Shown piece after piece: positions 10,368 through 18,697 of a stretch of 64,000 nucleotides of DNA (positions are counted from its first letter, which is position 1; each line of letters opens with the position of its first letter). The notes under the pieces were generated by a model. The model made no database searches. It saw only the letters and a list, made by a program, of their open reading frames with translations, and was not told where the DNA came from. The position numbers and the translations under genes were made by a program. Where the stretch lies: positions 372,001 to 436,000 of the forward strand of contig NC_016633.1 of NCBI RefSeq assembly GCF_000236685.1, given 5' to 3'. This DNA is from Sphaerochaeta pleomorpha str. Grapes (GTDB lineage: Bacteria; Spirochaetota; Spirochaetia; Sphaerochaetales; Sphaerochaetaceae).

Positions 10368-10868
10368 ATGAAAGAATCCATAATTGATATTTCATATGAA
10401 AACGAACAATTCAGGGAAATTGCACCTGAAGAATTAGTTCTTACCCGTTTGCATGCCATCCTTGAAGAACTTGGACAAGAAGGGTGTGAATTCTCTGTTA
10501 CCTTTGCAACTGATGCATCTATCCAGGAACTTAACAAAACATACAGGGGAAAAGATGAACCAACCGATATACTCTCCTTTGTCCAGATGGATTCACCTGA
10601 TGATTTCGATTGGCCTGATTTCGAAATGGATGAGGAGGAGGAGGGCGAAGACATGAATACCGTTCTTGGAGACATGGTTATTTCGCTGGATACCTTGCAA
10701 AGAAACGCACAATCCTTTACTGTTTCACCAGATGAGGAATTGTTCAGGCTTTTGATTCATGGAATTCTTCATCTCCTTGGGGGAGACCATAAGACCAATG
10801 ATGAGAGCGAACCTATGCTAAAAGAGCAGGAAGAACTTTTATCTCGACTTGGGGGTAAGAAACTTTGA
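10368..10868 (+). CDS. ybeY: Endoribonuclease YbeY (rRNA maturation factor)
   Basis: Zinc-dependent single-strand endoribonuclease used in 16S rRNA 3' maturation and ribosome quality control. The protein has 166 residues; the hallmark HGILHLLGGDH metal site (H-x3-H-x5-H) lies near residue 127, preceded by TDILSF and LGDMVIS. A slightly long acidic insertion (DEEEEGED) sits before that strand. GGAG lies before the ATG. The final TGA overlaps the TTG start of the following CBS-domain gene, and it belongs to the phoH-pgpH-ybeY-CBS operon. Confidence 0.95.
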   Translation: MKESIIDISYENEQFREIAPEELVLTRLHAILEELGQEGCEFSVTFATDASIQELNKTYRGKDEPTDILSFVQMDSPDDFDWPDFEMDEEEEGEDMNTVLGDMVISLDTLQRNAQSFTVSPDEELFRLLIHGILHLLGGDHKTNDESEPMLKEQEELLSRLGGKKL

Positions 10869-11629
10869 GTTTTCCATGGAAAGGTCTGTTCGGAAAAAAA
10901 CAGTCCGACCTAGCTTCTCAGGAGCAGGTTGAGATTGAAGAACGTCAGACCATGATCGAAGGAATACAGGAACTGAAGGATAAAACGGTCAGGGAGATTA
11001 TGGTTCCCCGAATCGATGTCCAGTTCATTCCTTCGGATATAACCCTTACCGAACTATATACGATTATCCAGAGTCAGGGGTATTCAAGATATCCTGTCTA
11101 TGACCAGACGATAGACAACATAGTCGGGGTACTATACGCTAAAGATATCCTTCGCCATGATATTGAAAAAGATTTCGATGCAAAGGAACTGATGCGGAAA
11201 CCCTATTTTATTCCCGAAAGCAAGCATCTTGATGATTTGCTCAGGGAATTTAAGATGCGCAAGGTACATATTGCCATTGCAATTGATGAATACGGTGGAG
11301 TAAGCGGTATTGTCTGCATGGAGGATATACTCGAGGTTATTGTCGGGGAAATCCAAGATGAATTCGACGAGGATGAGACCGAGGAAATCTGCAAGATTGA
11401 AACAGGGACCTATATTGTTGAGGCAAGGACCCCAATTGAACTGATCAATGAAGCAGTCGGGCTGCATCTTGCCGATGAAGATTTCGAGACCATAGGCGGC
11501 TATGTTTTCGAACTGTTTGGCAGGATCCCGCTTGAAGGTGAATCGGTAGAGGATTCACAGGCTATTTTCACCGTGGAAGATATTGAGGGGCACAAAATCA
11601 ACCGATTGAAATTGGTTGTCAAAACGTAA
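10865..11629 (+). CDS. CBS-domain protein of the hemolysin C/CorC (YbeX) family
   Basis: A 254-residue cytosolic protein: an N-terminal segment EIMVPRIDVQFI leading into two CBS domains (about 40-160, with YSRYPVYDQTIDNIVGVLYAKD and GGVSGIVCMEDILE), then a CorC/HlyC C-terminal domain (about 170-254, with TIGGYVFELFGRIPLEGE). The family is linked to magnesium/cobalt efflux or, for YbeX, to ribosome maturation; its place right after ybeY favours the YbeX role. The start is a TTG within the TTGA overlap with ybeY. No membrane segments are seen, unlike the longer CNNM/TlyC forms. Confidence 0.92.
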   Translation: MSFPWKGLFGKKQSDLASQEQVEIEERQTMIEGIQELKDKTVREIMVPRIDVQFIPSDITLTELYTIIQSQGYSRYPVYDQTIDNIVGVLYAKDILRHDIEKDFDAKELMRKPYFIPESKHLDDLLREFKMRKVHIAIAIDEYGGVSGIVCMEDILEVIVGEIQDEFDEDETEEICKIETGTYIVEARTPIELINEAVGLHLADEDFETIGGYVFELFGRIPLEGESVEDSQAIFTVEDIEGHKINRLKLVVKT

Positions 11630-11641
11630 GATATATACGTT
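11623..11641 (+). promoter_or_regulatory. Small inverted repeat touching the gap promoter
   Basis: AACGTA, seven bases, TACGTT: a perfect 6-bp inverted repeat whose right arm ends in the first two bases of the proposed -35 box of gap. It could be an operator, or simply chance in AT-rich DNA. Confidence 0.25.
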
Positions 11642-11669
11642 GACCCTTTACGAAGGAAAACAGTATATT
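11640..11669 (+). promoter_or_regulatory. Probable vegetative promoter of gap
   Basis: TTGACC (11640-11645), an 18-base spacer and TATATT (11664-11669) form a good sigma-70-type promoter about 41 bases before the gap start codon. A clear SD (GGAGG, 11696-11700) follows. Confidence 0.65.
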
Positions 11670-11710
11670 ATTATCGATACACATAAAGAATTCTCGGAGG
11701 AAAACAAACA

Positions 11711-12715
11711 ATGAAAATTGCAATTAATGGTTTTGGAAGAATTGGACGCAACGTATTCAAGGTTGCTTTTGAAGACAAGAATATTGAGATTGTTGGTATT
11801 AATGACCTTACCAGTCCCAAGACTCTGGCTCATCTTTTAAAATACGACTCAACCTACGGCGTATACGGCAAAAGCGTAGAGGCTACAGAGACCGGCATCG
11901 TCGTTGACGGAAAGTCCATTCCCGTATTTGCAGTACGCACTCCTTCCGAACTTCCCTGGGGAGAACTCGGTGTTGACGTAGTGATCGAATCCACTGGTGT
12001 TTTCTCAAGCGCAGAAGGCCCAAGAGGTGGATACAAGGATCACATCAAGGCTGGTGCCAAGAAAGTCATCCTCACCGTTCCTGCCAAGGACAAAATTGAC
12101 CAGACCATCGTCTGTGGCGTCAATGACGACCAGATCGATCCTAATGCAGTTGCTTTCTCCAATGCTTCCTGCACCACAAACTGCTTGGCTCCTTTGGCCA
12201 AGGTTTTGAATGATGCTTTCGGTATCGAACGCGGTTTGATGACCACCGTTCATGCCTACACCAATGACCAGGTTATGCTCGATCAGCCCCACAGTGACCT
12301 GAGACGTGCTCGTGCCGGTGCTGTTTCAATCATTCCTACCACCACTGGTGCTGCACGTGCCGTTGCTGAGGTTATCCCTGAATTGAAGGGCAAACTCAAT
12401 GGTATGGCAATGCGTGTTCCTTCCCCTGCCGGTTCAATCGTTGACCTTGTCGTTATGCTCAAGAACGATGCTACCGTTGAAGAAGTAAACGCAGCAGTCA
12501 AGAAAGCAAGCGAAGGCCCCATGGGCTACGTACTTGAGTACACTGCAGATCCTATTGTTTCCCACGACGTCGTAGGCAACAACCACTCTTCAATTTTCGA
12601 TTCACAGTTGACCATGAAAATGGGCGAGAAAATGTTCAAGGTTTTGAGCTGGTATGATAATGAGATGGGCTATTCCACCCGTGTTGTCGACCTTGCCAAA
12701 AAGTTGATCAAATAA
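11711..12715 (+). CDS. gap: Glyceraldehyde-3-phosphate dehydrogenase, type I
   Basis: Glycolytic NAD-dependent dehydrogenase converting glyceraldehyde-3-phosphate to 1,3-bisphosphoglycerate. The 334 residues have the standard length, with NAD-binding INGFGRIGRNVFK at the N terminus, the catalytic Cys in SNASCTTNCLAP near residue 152, HAYTNDQ and the C-terminal SWYDNEMGYSTR. It is preceded by its own promoter and followed by a hairpin before pgk. It heads a gap-pgk-tpiA-secG cluster, so payoff-phase glycolysis is expressed from one locus. Confidence 0.98.
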   Translation: MKIAINGFGRIGRNVFKVAFEDKNIEIVGINDLTSPKTLAHLLKYDSTYGVYGKSVEATETGIVVDGKSIPVFAVRTPSELPWGELGVDVVIESTGVFSSAEGPRGGYKDHIKAGAKKVILTVPAKDKIDQTIVCGVNDDQIDPNAVAFSNASCTTNCLAPLAKVLNDAFGIERGLMTTVHAYTNDQVMLDQPHSDLRRARAGAVSIIPTTTGAARAVAEVIPELKGKLNGMAMRVPSPAGSIVDLVVMLKNDATVEEVNAAVKKASEGPMGYVLEYTADPIVSHDVVGNNHSSIFDSQLTMKMGEKMFKVLSWYDNEMGYSTRVVDLAKKLIK

Positions 12716-12735
12716 GTTTTACTACTTTTACCTGT

Positions 12736-12759
12736 CAGGCCTGCATAATAGCAGGCCTG
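12736..12759 (+). terminator. Hairpin between gap and pgk
   Basis: CAGGCCTGC, a 6-base loop and GCAGGCCTG form a perfect 9-bp stem. The following bases (TGTTCCTTTA) make only a weak T-run, so this is more likely a leaky terminator or an mRNA-stabilising or processing hairpin that sets a high gap to pgk ratio. A second, imperfect hairpin (TGCAAGGGG/CTCCCTGCA) lies at about 12783-12807. Confidence 0.6.
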
Positions 12760-12829
12760 ATGTTCCTTTACAGGAATATGAATGCAAGGGGATATTCACT
12801 CCCTGCATTGCGAAAAAAAGAGGAAAACA

Positions 12830-14008
12830 ATGATTTTAAATACTATTAGAGAATGTGATTGTGCCGGCAAGAAAGTTCTTGTCCGTGTTGACTTCAATGT
12901 GCCTTTGAAAGATGGCGTCGTTACCGACGATACCAGGATCAAGGCAGCTCTCCCTACCGTGAAGTATTTGCTTGACAAGGGAGCTACCCTTATTGTCATG
13001 AGCCATTTCGGCCGTCCAAAAGGGCAGAAGAATCCTGAATTCTCCATGGCTCCCATTGCTAAGAAATTTAGTGAAGAACTCGGAAAACCCGTTATCCTGG
13101 CTTCCGATGTTATCGGTGATGAGGTCGGTGCACAGGTGAAGGCTCTCAAAGCTGGAGAAGTTCTGCTTCTTGAGAATGTACGCTTCTATGCCGGTGAAGA
13201 AAAGAATGACCCTGATTTTGCAAAGGCTTTGGCTTCTTTTGGTGATATATATGTAAATGATGCATTCGGTACAGCACACCGTGCCCATGCTTCAACGGAA
13301 GGTGTTTCACATTACCTTCCTTCCTATGCCGGTTTCCTTATCGAGAAGGAAGTCAAGTTCATGGGACCTTTGCTTGAGAACCCAGAGAAACCGTTTGTTG
13401 CCATTATTGGCGGATCCAAAGTATCGAGCAAAATCAGCGTATTGGAAAGCTTGGTCAAGACTTGTGACACCATCGTCATTGGCGGTGGAATGGCCTATAC
13501 CTTCTTGGAAGTCCAAGGGCATAAGATTGGCAAGAGCCTTGTTGAAGAAGAGTATAAAGACACCGCGCGTTCTTTCCTTGCAAAGGCAAAAGAGAAGGGT
13601 GTCTCTGTTATTCTTCCTGTCGACCATCTTTGTGGTGCTGAGTTCAGTGACACAACCCCTGCTGTCACCATCGATAGCGTTGAGATTCCAGACGGAATGA
13701 TTGGTATGGACATTGGCCCCAAGACTGTTGCTTTGGTCTGTGCCGCTGTCGAGAAAGCCAAGAGTGTCGTATGGAACGGCCCAATGGGTGTTTTTGAGTT
13801 TGATAATTTCGCGAACGGAACCTTGACCGTTGCCAAAGCCCTTGCAGCATGCTCGGGAACTACGGTAGTCGGTGGTGGAGACTCTGTCGCCGCAATCAAC
13901 AAATTCGACCTTGCAGACAAAATCAGTCATGTCAGTACCGGCGGTGGAGCTTCCCTTGAGTTCCTCGAAGGTAAAGTGCTTCCCGGAATCAAGGCATTGG
14001 AGAAATAA
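12830..14008 (+). CDS. pgk: Phosphoglycerate kinase
   Basis: Transfers phosphate from 1,3-bisphosphoglycerate to ADP in glycolysis. The 392-residue protein begins [21 protein letters not shown] near residue 17, [29 protein letters not shown] and the C-terminal GGGDSVAAI and [13 protein letters not shown] are all present. The ATG at 12830 has AGAGGA before it; the longer frame from 12782 would read through a non-conserved leader that contains a hairpin. tpiA starts four bases after the stop. Confidence 0.98.
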   Translation: MILNTIRECDCAGKKVLVRVDFNVPLKDGVVTDDTRIKAALPTVKYLLDKGATLIVMSHFGRPKGQKNPEFSMAPIAKKFSEELGKPVILASDVIGDEVGAQVKALKAGEVLLLENVRFYAGEEKNDPDFAKALASFGDIYVNDAFGTAHRAHASTEGVSHYLPSYAGFLIEKEVKFMGPLLENPEKPFVAIIGGSKVSSKISVLESLVKTCDTIVIGGGMAYTFLEVQGHKIGKSLVEEEYKDTARSFLAKAKEKGVSVILPVDHLCGAEFSDTTPAVTIDSVEIPDGMIGMDIGPKTVALVCAAVEKAKSVVWNGPMGVFEFDNFANGTLTVAKALAACSGTTVVGGGDSVAAINKFDLADKISHVSTGGGASLEFLEGKVLPGIKALEK

Positions 14009-14012
14009 ACAG

Positions 14013-14765
14013 ATGAGAAAACCCTATATCGCAGGAAACTGGAAAATGAACATGACCCCTTCAGCTGGTGCTGCTTTTGCAAAAGAGCTTGCCAAAGCAC
14101 TTGAAGGTGTAGATACCAAAGTAATGATTGCACCACCTTTCGTTACCATCCCTGCTGTCCTCGAGGCAGTAAAGGGCAGTAATATCATTGTTGCTGCTCA
14201 GAACATGAACGATCATCTCAGTGGTGCCTACACTGGTGAGGTAAGTCCTGCTATGCTCAAAGACCTCGGGGTAACCAATGTCATTCTCGGACATAGCGAG
14301 AGAAGGGCAATTTATGGCGAAACCGATGAATTCATCAACAAAAAAGTGTTACTTGCCCTGAGTGAATCCATGGACATTGATCTTTGCGTCGGAGAGACCC
14401 TCGAGGAACGCGAGGCTGGTAAACTTGAAGAAGTTCTTACCCGCCAGGTGTCTGTCGGGCTTTCTGGTGTCAGCGCTGAACAAATGAGCCACATCACCAT
14501 TGCCTATGAGCCTGTATGGGCAATTGGGACTGGAAAGACCGCAACTCCAGAGGATGCGGATGATGCTCATGCCTTTATTCGCTCTCTTGTAGAAAAACTC
14601 TATACCAAGGGTGTTGCAGAAGAGCTAATAATACAGTATGGTGGTTCAGTGAAGGCTTCCAATGTGAAGTCTTTGATGTCCAAGAAACATATCGATGGAG
14701 CTCTTGTTGGTGGTGCTTCTCTCTCTGTAGAGCAGTTTCTCCCGATTGTTACCTTTGATAAGTGA
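14013..14765 (+). CDS. tpiA: Triosephosphate isomerase
   Basis: Interconverts dihydroxyacetone phosphate and glyceraldehyde-3-phosphate. 250 residues, starting MRKPYIAGNWKMN with the substrate lysine in NWKMN, the catalytic histidine in ILGHSERR, the catalytic glutamate in IAYEPVWAIGTG and the phosphate loop in YGGSVKASN. The ATG four bases after pgk is chosen over the long upstream open frame, which merely overlaps pgk out of frame. It is part of the gap-pgk-tpiA-secG cluster. Confidence 0.98.
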   Translation: MRKPYIAGNWKMNMTPSAGAAFAKELAKALEGVDTKVMIAPPFVTIPAVLEAVKGSNIIVAAQNMNDHLSGAYTGEVSPAMLKDLGVTNVILGHSERRAIYGETDEFINKKVLLALSESMDIDLCVGETLEEREAGKLEEVLTRQVSVGLSGVSAEQMSHITIAYEPVWAIGTGKTATPEDADDAHAFIRSLVEKLYTKGVAEELIIQYGGSVKASNVKSLMSKKHIDGALVGGASLSVEQFLPIVTFDK

Positions 14766-14781
14766 TTAGTGGAGTAGAGAA

Positions 14782-15147
14782 ATGAGTGTTTTGAGCGTGA
14801 TTTTGTTGGTATTATTTGTGATTGTCAGCCTCCTTATGATTTTCCTCGTAGCAATACAGGACGAACAGAGTGAAGGACTCGGTGGCATTTTCGGTGGCGG
14901 TAGCAATACTGCTTTCGGATCGCATGCTAGCAGCGTTGTAACGAAGGCAACGGCCGGCTTGGCTGTGACGTTCATGGTACTTGCTTTGTTTGTAGCTTTT
15001 GTTAACAAGACTCCGTCTCAAGACAAATTGCTCAACTCTGTAACCACCGAACAAGTACAGCAGACAACTGACTGGTGGAAGCAGACCGAAACTACGGCAC
15101 CTGCTGCTACAACAACCACTACGGATGCACCTACTGTAACTATCTAG
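14782..15147 (+). CDS. secG: Preprotein translocase subunit SecG
   Basis: Small integral membrane subunit of the SecYEG channel. Of 121 residues, about 3-24 and 52-74 form the two membrane helices, with the conserved loop QDEQSEGLGGIFGGG between them. After the second helix comes an unusual tail of about 45 residues rich in Thr, Ala and Gln (TTEQVQQTTDWW, then an A/T-rich run), absent from short SecG proteins. The tpiA-secG neighbourhood is common in bacteria. A hairpin terminator follows. Confidence 0.93.
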   Translation: MSVLSVILLVLFVIVSLLMIFLVAIQDEQSEGLGGIFGGGSNTAFGSHASSVVTKATAGLAVTFMVLALFVAFVNKTPSQDKLLNSVTTEQVQQTTDWWKQTETTAPAATTTTTDAPTVTI

Positions 15148-15176
15148 GACGGTAGCCTGTTTCTATTGATTGACTG

Positions 15177-15199
15177 CCGGCCGCATTTTGTGCGGTCGG
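15177..15199 (+). terminator. Terminator after secG
   Basis: CCGGCCGCA and TGCGGTCGG form a 9-bp stem (one G-U pair) around a 5-base loop, followed by TATCTGTTTC. This probably ends the gap-pgk-tpiA-secG transcript. Confidence 0.65.
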
Positions 15200-15221
15200 T
15201 ATCTGTTTCAAGGGAAAAACC

Positions 15222-15641
15222 ATGAAAGTTTGTGTTTTATATGCTCCAGCTACGAAGGAAAATGGGAAAATCAAAGAGATTGCTAATTCTTTGAGTGAAG
15301 GTATTGCAAGCCAGGGGCATCAAGTCGATGTTTTTGACATGTCACTCGAAAACGGTAAAATCGTTTCCTATTACGATTACCTTGTTGTTGGAACAGAGAC
15401 CAACACCTTCTTTGGAGGTAAAATCCCTCCAGTAGTAGCTTCTTTTCTAAAAAGTGCCGGTTCGATTTCTGGAAAACGTTGTCTTGCCTTTGTTACAAAG
15501 GGTGGTGTAAGATCGATGAAAACACTCCAGGCATTGATGAAGACCATGGAAAGTGAAGGTATGTATTTGAAAAAGAGCGAACTTATCACGAAAAGCGATT
15601 ATGCAAAAGCCGTCGGAAAACATTTAAAAGTTTCGATTTGA
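15222..15641 (+). CDS. Flavodoxin-like protein
   Basis: A 139-residue cytosolic protein with a flavodoxin-like alpha/beta pattern: KVCVLYAPATKENGKIKEIA (first strand and loop), VDVFDM, YDYLVVGTET with TFFGGKIPP, and RCLAFVTKGG. The phosphate loop is not the canonical T-x-TGNT form, so FMN binding is plausible but not shown; an electron carrier or flavin reductase role is inferred. AGGGAAAAACC precedes the ATG. It stands alone between the secG terminator and the isomerase gene. Confidence 0.75.
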   Translation: MKVCVLYAPATKENGKIKEIANSLSEGIASQGHQVDVFDMSLENGKIVSYYDYLVVGTETNTFFGGKIPPVVASFLKSAGSISGKRCLAFVTKGGVRSMKTLQALMKTMESEGMYLKKSELITKSDYAKAVGKHLKVSI

Positions 15642-15691
15642 CGAATAGGCAGTTTTGTTTTACGTTTTACTGAGTATCCCTAGGAGAAACC

Positions 15692-16741
15692 ATGAAAAGA
15701 TTTTTTGTATTGACAACCGCTATTGTCTTGCTTGCTTGCCCTATGCTTTTTTCTGCAGCCATCAATGCTCCCGCTGCAATGGTAAAGCTTACGAAGAACA
15801 CGCCTATTACGACGGCCGAACTTGATGCAGAAGTTGCGAAATATCAACAATCTGCCTCCCAGAATGGTCAAGACCCCACAACGATTGATCCTTTGCAGGT
15901 ACTCAATCTCTTGATTAACAATGAACTATTTCGCCAGGGTGCAGCCCGTGATGGTGTCAAAATTACCGATGCCATGATTGACCAGGCTTATGCCAGTCAG
16001 AAAGCGAACGTCGAGAAAAGTTATTCCCAGACGTTAACCGATGACCAGTTTGCGCAGCTCATTGCCAATAATTTTGGTAGCGTAGAAGCCTACAAGAAAA
16101 TGATCTCAGAGCAATTGATGGTTGATGCGTATGTTCGTATGAAAAAAAGTGCCGAACTCAGCAAACCCCTCACAATTACCGATGCTGAGATTCAGACTTT
16201 CTACAGAAAAAACAAAACCCAGTTTGTCAGTCCAGAGACAGTAAAACTTAGTCACATTTTCATACCGCTTACCGGTGTCAGCGAAACCGATGCAAAAAAT
16301 AAAGCTTTACTTGAAGATGTTGCCAAAAAAATTAAGAACGGATCTCTCTCCTTTGAAAAAGCAGTTGTCGACTATTCACAGGACCTGCAGAGCAAAAACA
16401 AGGCAGGTGATATCGGTTGGTTGACGATGGATAACAAAGAAGCCCTCACAGGGCTCGGCCAGAACTTCTTTGATATTGCCTTCGCTACCGAAGTGGGAAC
16501 AACCAGTGACTTGGTTTCTTCCAATACTGGTTACCACATTATCAAGATTTTGGCATATAACGATTCCAAAATCCTTGGTTTGGACGATGTAATCAATCCG
16601 AACACAACCAGTACGATTTCTGATTATATTAAAGCTCAGCTCTCTAATTCCAAGCAGCAGGAAGTGTATTATGCTGCAATAAATTCCTTGGTATCTGACT
16701 TGCGGAAGAGTGCTACCGTAACGATACTGTATAAGAAGTAA
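15692..16741 (+). CDS. Exported SurA-like peptidyl-prolyl isomerase (parvulin type)
   Basis: A 349-residue envelope chaperone. The N terminus is an export signal (KRFFVLTTAIVLLACPMLFSAA); LLAC at 13-16 could be a lipobox, but the hydrophobic run continues, so signal-peptidase I cleavage near FSAA is also possible. A SurA-N-like helical region (about 45-165) with VLNLLINNELFRQGA is followed by one rotamase domain (about 180-290) with VKLSHIFIPL, AGDIGWLT and GYHIIKI. It probably helps outer-membrane proteins such as LptD fold. AGGAGA precedes the ATG and nusB starts one base after its stop. Confidence 0.88.
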   Translation: MKRFFVLTTAIVLLACPMLFSAAINAPAAMVKLTKNTPITTAELDAEVAKYQQSASQNGQDPTTIDPLQVLNLLINNELFRQGAARDGVKITDAMIDQAYASQKANVEKSYSQTLTDDQFAQLIANNFGSVEAYKKMISEQLMVDAYVRMKKSAELSKPLTITDAEIQTFYRKNKTQFVSPETVKLSHIFIPLTGVSETDAKNKALLEDVAKKIKNGSLSFEKAVVDYSQDLQSKNKAGDIGWLTMDNKEALTGLGQNFFDIAFATEVGTTSDLVSSNTGYHIIKILAYNDSKILGLDDVINPNTTSTISDYIKAQLSNSKQQEVYYAAINSLVSDLRKSATVTILYKK

Positions 16742-16742
16742 T

Positions 16743-17213
16743 ATGAAGACAAGACACAAAGCGCGTGAGCTTGCGTTGCAAACTCTTTACGCAATGGATT
16801 TCAACAAAGAATTGGATAAAGACCACATACCTGAGGGCTTTAGCGGAATGACTGAAAGCGAGTACGCTGAGCTTGAAGACGAAGTGAAGATATTCGGTCG
16901 TTACCTGATAAACGGAACTATTGAAAATTTGGAGCAGATAGATGCTCTTATTACGAGTTTTTCCCTGAATCGTCCGCTTGAACGAATTGATGCAGTTGAC
17001 AGGAATGTCCTTAGAATGAGCGTTTTCAGTTTCTTATATGGGGATATCCATCCCCATATCATAATTGATGAAGCCGTAAAACTATCGCAGGATTTTTCAA
17101 CTGAGGTGAATTACAAGTTTATCAATGGAATTCTCGATACGATGCAAAAGAAACTATTTCCGATTGGAGGGAAGACTAACCATGATTCAATTGAAGACTC
17201 CCCAGCAAATTGA
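16743..17213 (+). CDS. nusB: Transcription antitermination factor NusB
   Basis: RNA-binding factor of the rRNA antitermination complex. The all-helical 156-residue protein starts MKTRHKARELALQTLYAMDF, the family signature, and contains RNVLRMSVFSFLYGD and the closing VNYKFINGILD. It follows the SurA-like gene by one base and overlaps map by 32 bases, so the set is surely one transcript. The last 15 residues are not conserved. Confidence 0.96.
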   Translation: MKTRHKARELALQTLYAMDFNKELDKDHIPEGFSGMTESEYAELEDEVKIFGRYLINGTIENLEQIDALITSFSLNRPLERIDAVDRNVLRMSVFSFLYGDIHPHIIIDEAVKLSQDFSTEVNYKFINGILDTMQKKLFPIGGKTNHDSIEDSPAN

Positions 17214-17943
17214 TGGTATCAGAGAGGCATGTCATCTGACAGCCCGCCTGATGAATTCCCTCTCGTCTTATCTTGAACCAGGAATGTCTACGCATGATAT
17301 CGACCAGCATTGCTATGATTTCATTATACATCACAAGGGGAAACCGGCTTTCTTGAACTACGAAGGATTTCCGGCCACAGCTTGTATTTCCATAAATGAA
17401 GAAGTAATCCATGGAATTCCTTCCCGGTCCAGGAAAATTGCCCTTGGGGATCTGGTAGATATCGACCTGGGAATAAACATGAACGGGTATTTTTCCGATA
17501 TGGCCCGTACCTTCATTGTCGGGGGAGTGACCAAACCTGAATGGGACAAGCTGTGTAAGGTCACAGAGAAGTGTTTGGTAGTCGGGATTGAGGCTGCAGG
17601 CAAACGCAATGCGCGTATCCAGGATATCGGGGATGCTGTTTTCAAGCTTGCCAATTCCCATGGATATGGGGTTGTCCGTGACTATTGCGGTCATGGTGTA
17701 GGGCTTGCAGTACATGAGGAACCTGAGGTTCCCAATTATACGAGTTCCTATATGCCGAATCCCAGGATTCGTGAAGGCATGGTTCTCGCTATCGAACCAA
17801 TGATTAACCTGGGGACCAAGAATATCCGGGAATCAGAAAATGGATGGACTGTGCTTACTGCTGATGGAAAACCTTCCGTGCACTTTGAAGATACGGTTGC
17901 AATTACAAAAAATGGTCTTGAAATTCTGACCGTTGAAGATTAA
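17182..17943 (+). CDS. map: Methionine aminopeptidase type I
   Basis: Removes the initiator methionine from nascent proteins. 253 residues; metal ligands are visible in DLVDIDLGINMNGYFSDMARTF, GHGVGLAVHEEPEV, the Glu in MVLAIEPM and the final HFEDTVAIT. No N-terminal zinc extension is present, so this is the short bacterial form. The ATG at 17182 follows GGAGGG (17166-17171) inside nusB, giving a 32-base overlap; the longer in-frame extension is not family-like. Confidence 0.96.
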   Translation: MIQLKTPQQIDGIREACHLTARLMNSLSSYLEPGMSTHDIDQHCYDFIIHHKGKPAFLNYEGFPATACISINEEVIHGIPSRSRKIALGDLVDIDLGINMNGYFSDMARTFIVGGVTKPEWDKLCKVTEKCLVVGIEAAGKRNARIQDIGDAVFKLANSHGYGVVRDYCGHGVGLAVHEEPEVPNYTSSYMPNPRIREGMVLAIEPMINLGTKNIRESENGWTVLTADGKPSVHFEDTVAITKNGLEILTVED

Positions 17944-17955
17944 CAAGGAAGATTT

Positions 17956-18576
17956 ATGATGGAAAAGGAATTTATTTCAGGTGATACGATTCGTGACAGT
18001 GCCCTCAAACTCGTGCATAAGATGTACTCTGAGGATCATTTCGTACCCGATATCATCTATGCTTCCCTGCGTGGCGGTGCATATATGGCAAATGTGTTCA
18101 GCGAATATTACAAAATGGTTCGTATCCGTGAACATGGCCGACCAGTATTCTACGCTGCAGTGGTAGCACGTTCCTACGGGTATCTCCGTAGCCAGTCAAA
18201 CGTAATGGTAGATGGTTGGACCTATTCTCCTGAACATCTTCGAACCGGTGATAAAATCCTCATCGTTGATGATATCTTTGACACTGGAAAGACGGTAAAT
18301 GCACTGGCTGATGTAATCATGAAGAAAGGCATCCCCCGTGAAGACTTGAAAATTGCCGTCTATGACTACAAGGTGCCTCTCTACAAGGAGGAAGCCCCTC
18401 TACCCATACAACCTGACTACTATTGCCGCAAGCACGTTCTCAAGACTGCTGACGATGAACGCTGGATCCATTACAACTGCCATGAGTTCCTTGGACTTAC
18501 CGCAGATGAAATTGACAGCCAGTACCAGGACAGTGAGGTACGGGACATCCTGCATTATGTCAGGGGTGACAAGTAG
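17956..18576 (+). CDS. Phosphoribosyltransferase-domain protein (HPRT-like)
   Basis: A 206-residue type-I phosphoribosyltransferase fold with the PRPP-binding signature ILIVDDIFDTGKTVNAL near residue 97 and an N-terminal LRGGAYMA loop. It resembles hypoxanthine/xanthine-guanine phosphoribosyltransferases of purine salvage, but substrate cannot be fixed from sequence. Two adjacent ATGs (17956 and 17959) follow AAGGAAG; either may be used. It is the last gene of the nusB-map run and is followed by a clear terminator. Confidence 0.85.
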   Translation: MMEKEFISGDTIRDSALKLVHKMYSEDHFVPDIIYASLRGGAYMANVFSEYYKMVRIREHGRPVFYAAVVARSYGYLRSQSNVMVDGWTYSPEHLRTGDKILIVDDIFDTGKTVNALADVIMKKGIPREDLKIAVYDYKVPLYKEEAPLPIQPDYYCRKHVLKTADDERWIHYNCHEFLGLTADEIDSQYQDSEVRDILHYVRGDK

Positions 18577-18604
18577 AAATCAAAAGCATCGCAAATACCT
18601 ACAG

Positions 18605-18622
18605 AACGGCCGAAAGGCCGTT
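18605..18622 (+). terminator. Intrinsic terminator after the phosphoribosyltransferase gene
   Basis: AACGGCC, a GAAA tetraloop and GGCCGTT followed by TTGT. A compact GNRA-capped hairpin that ends the plus-strand run that began with the SurA-like gene. Confidence 0.8.
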
Positions 18623-18697
18623 TTGTGCTTATAAGGTCCATTGATAGAAATTTTGCCTTATACCCTCTGGGCATCCGAAGGCATAGTACGGGAGATC

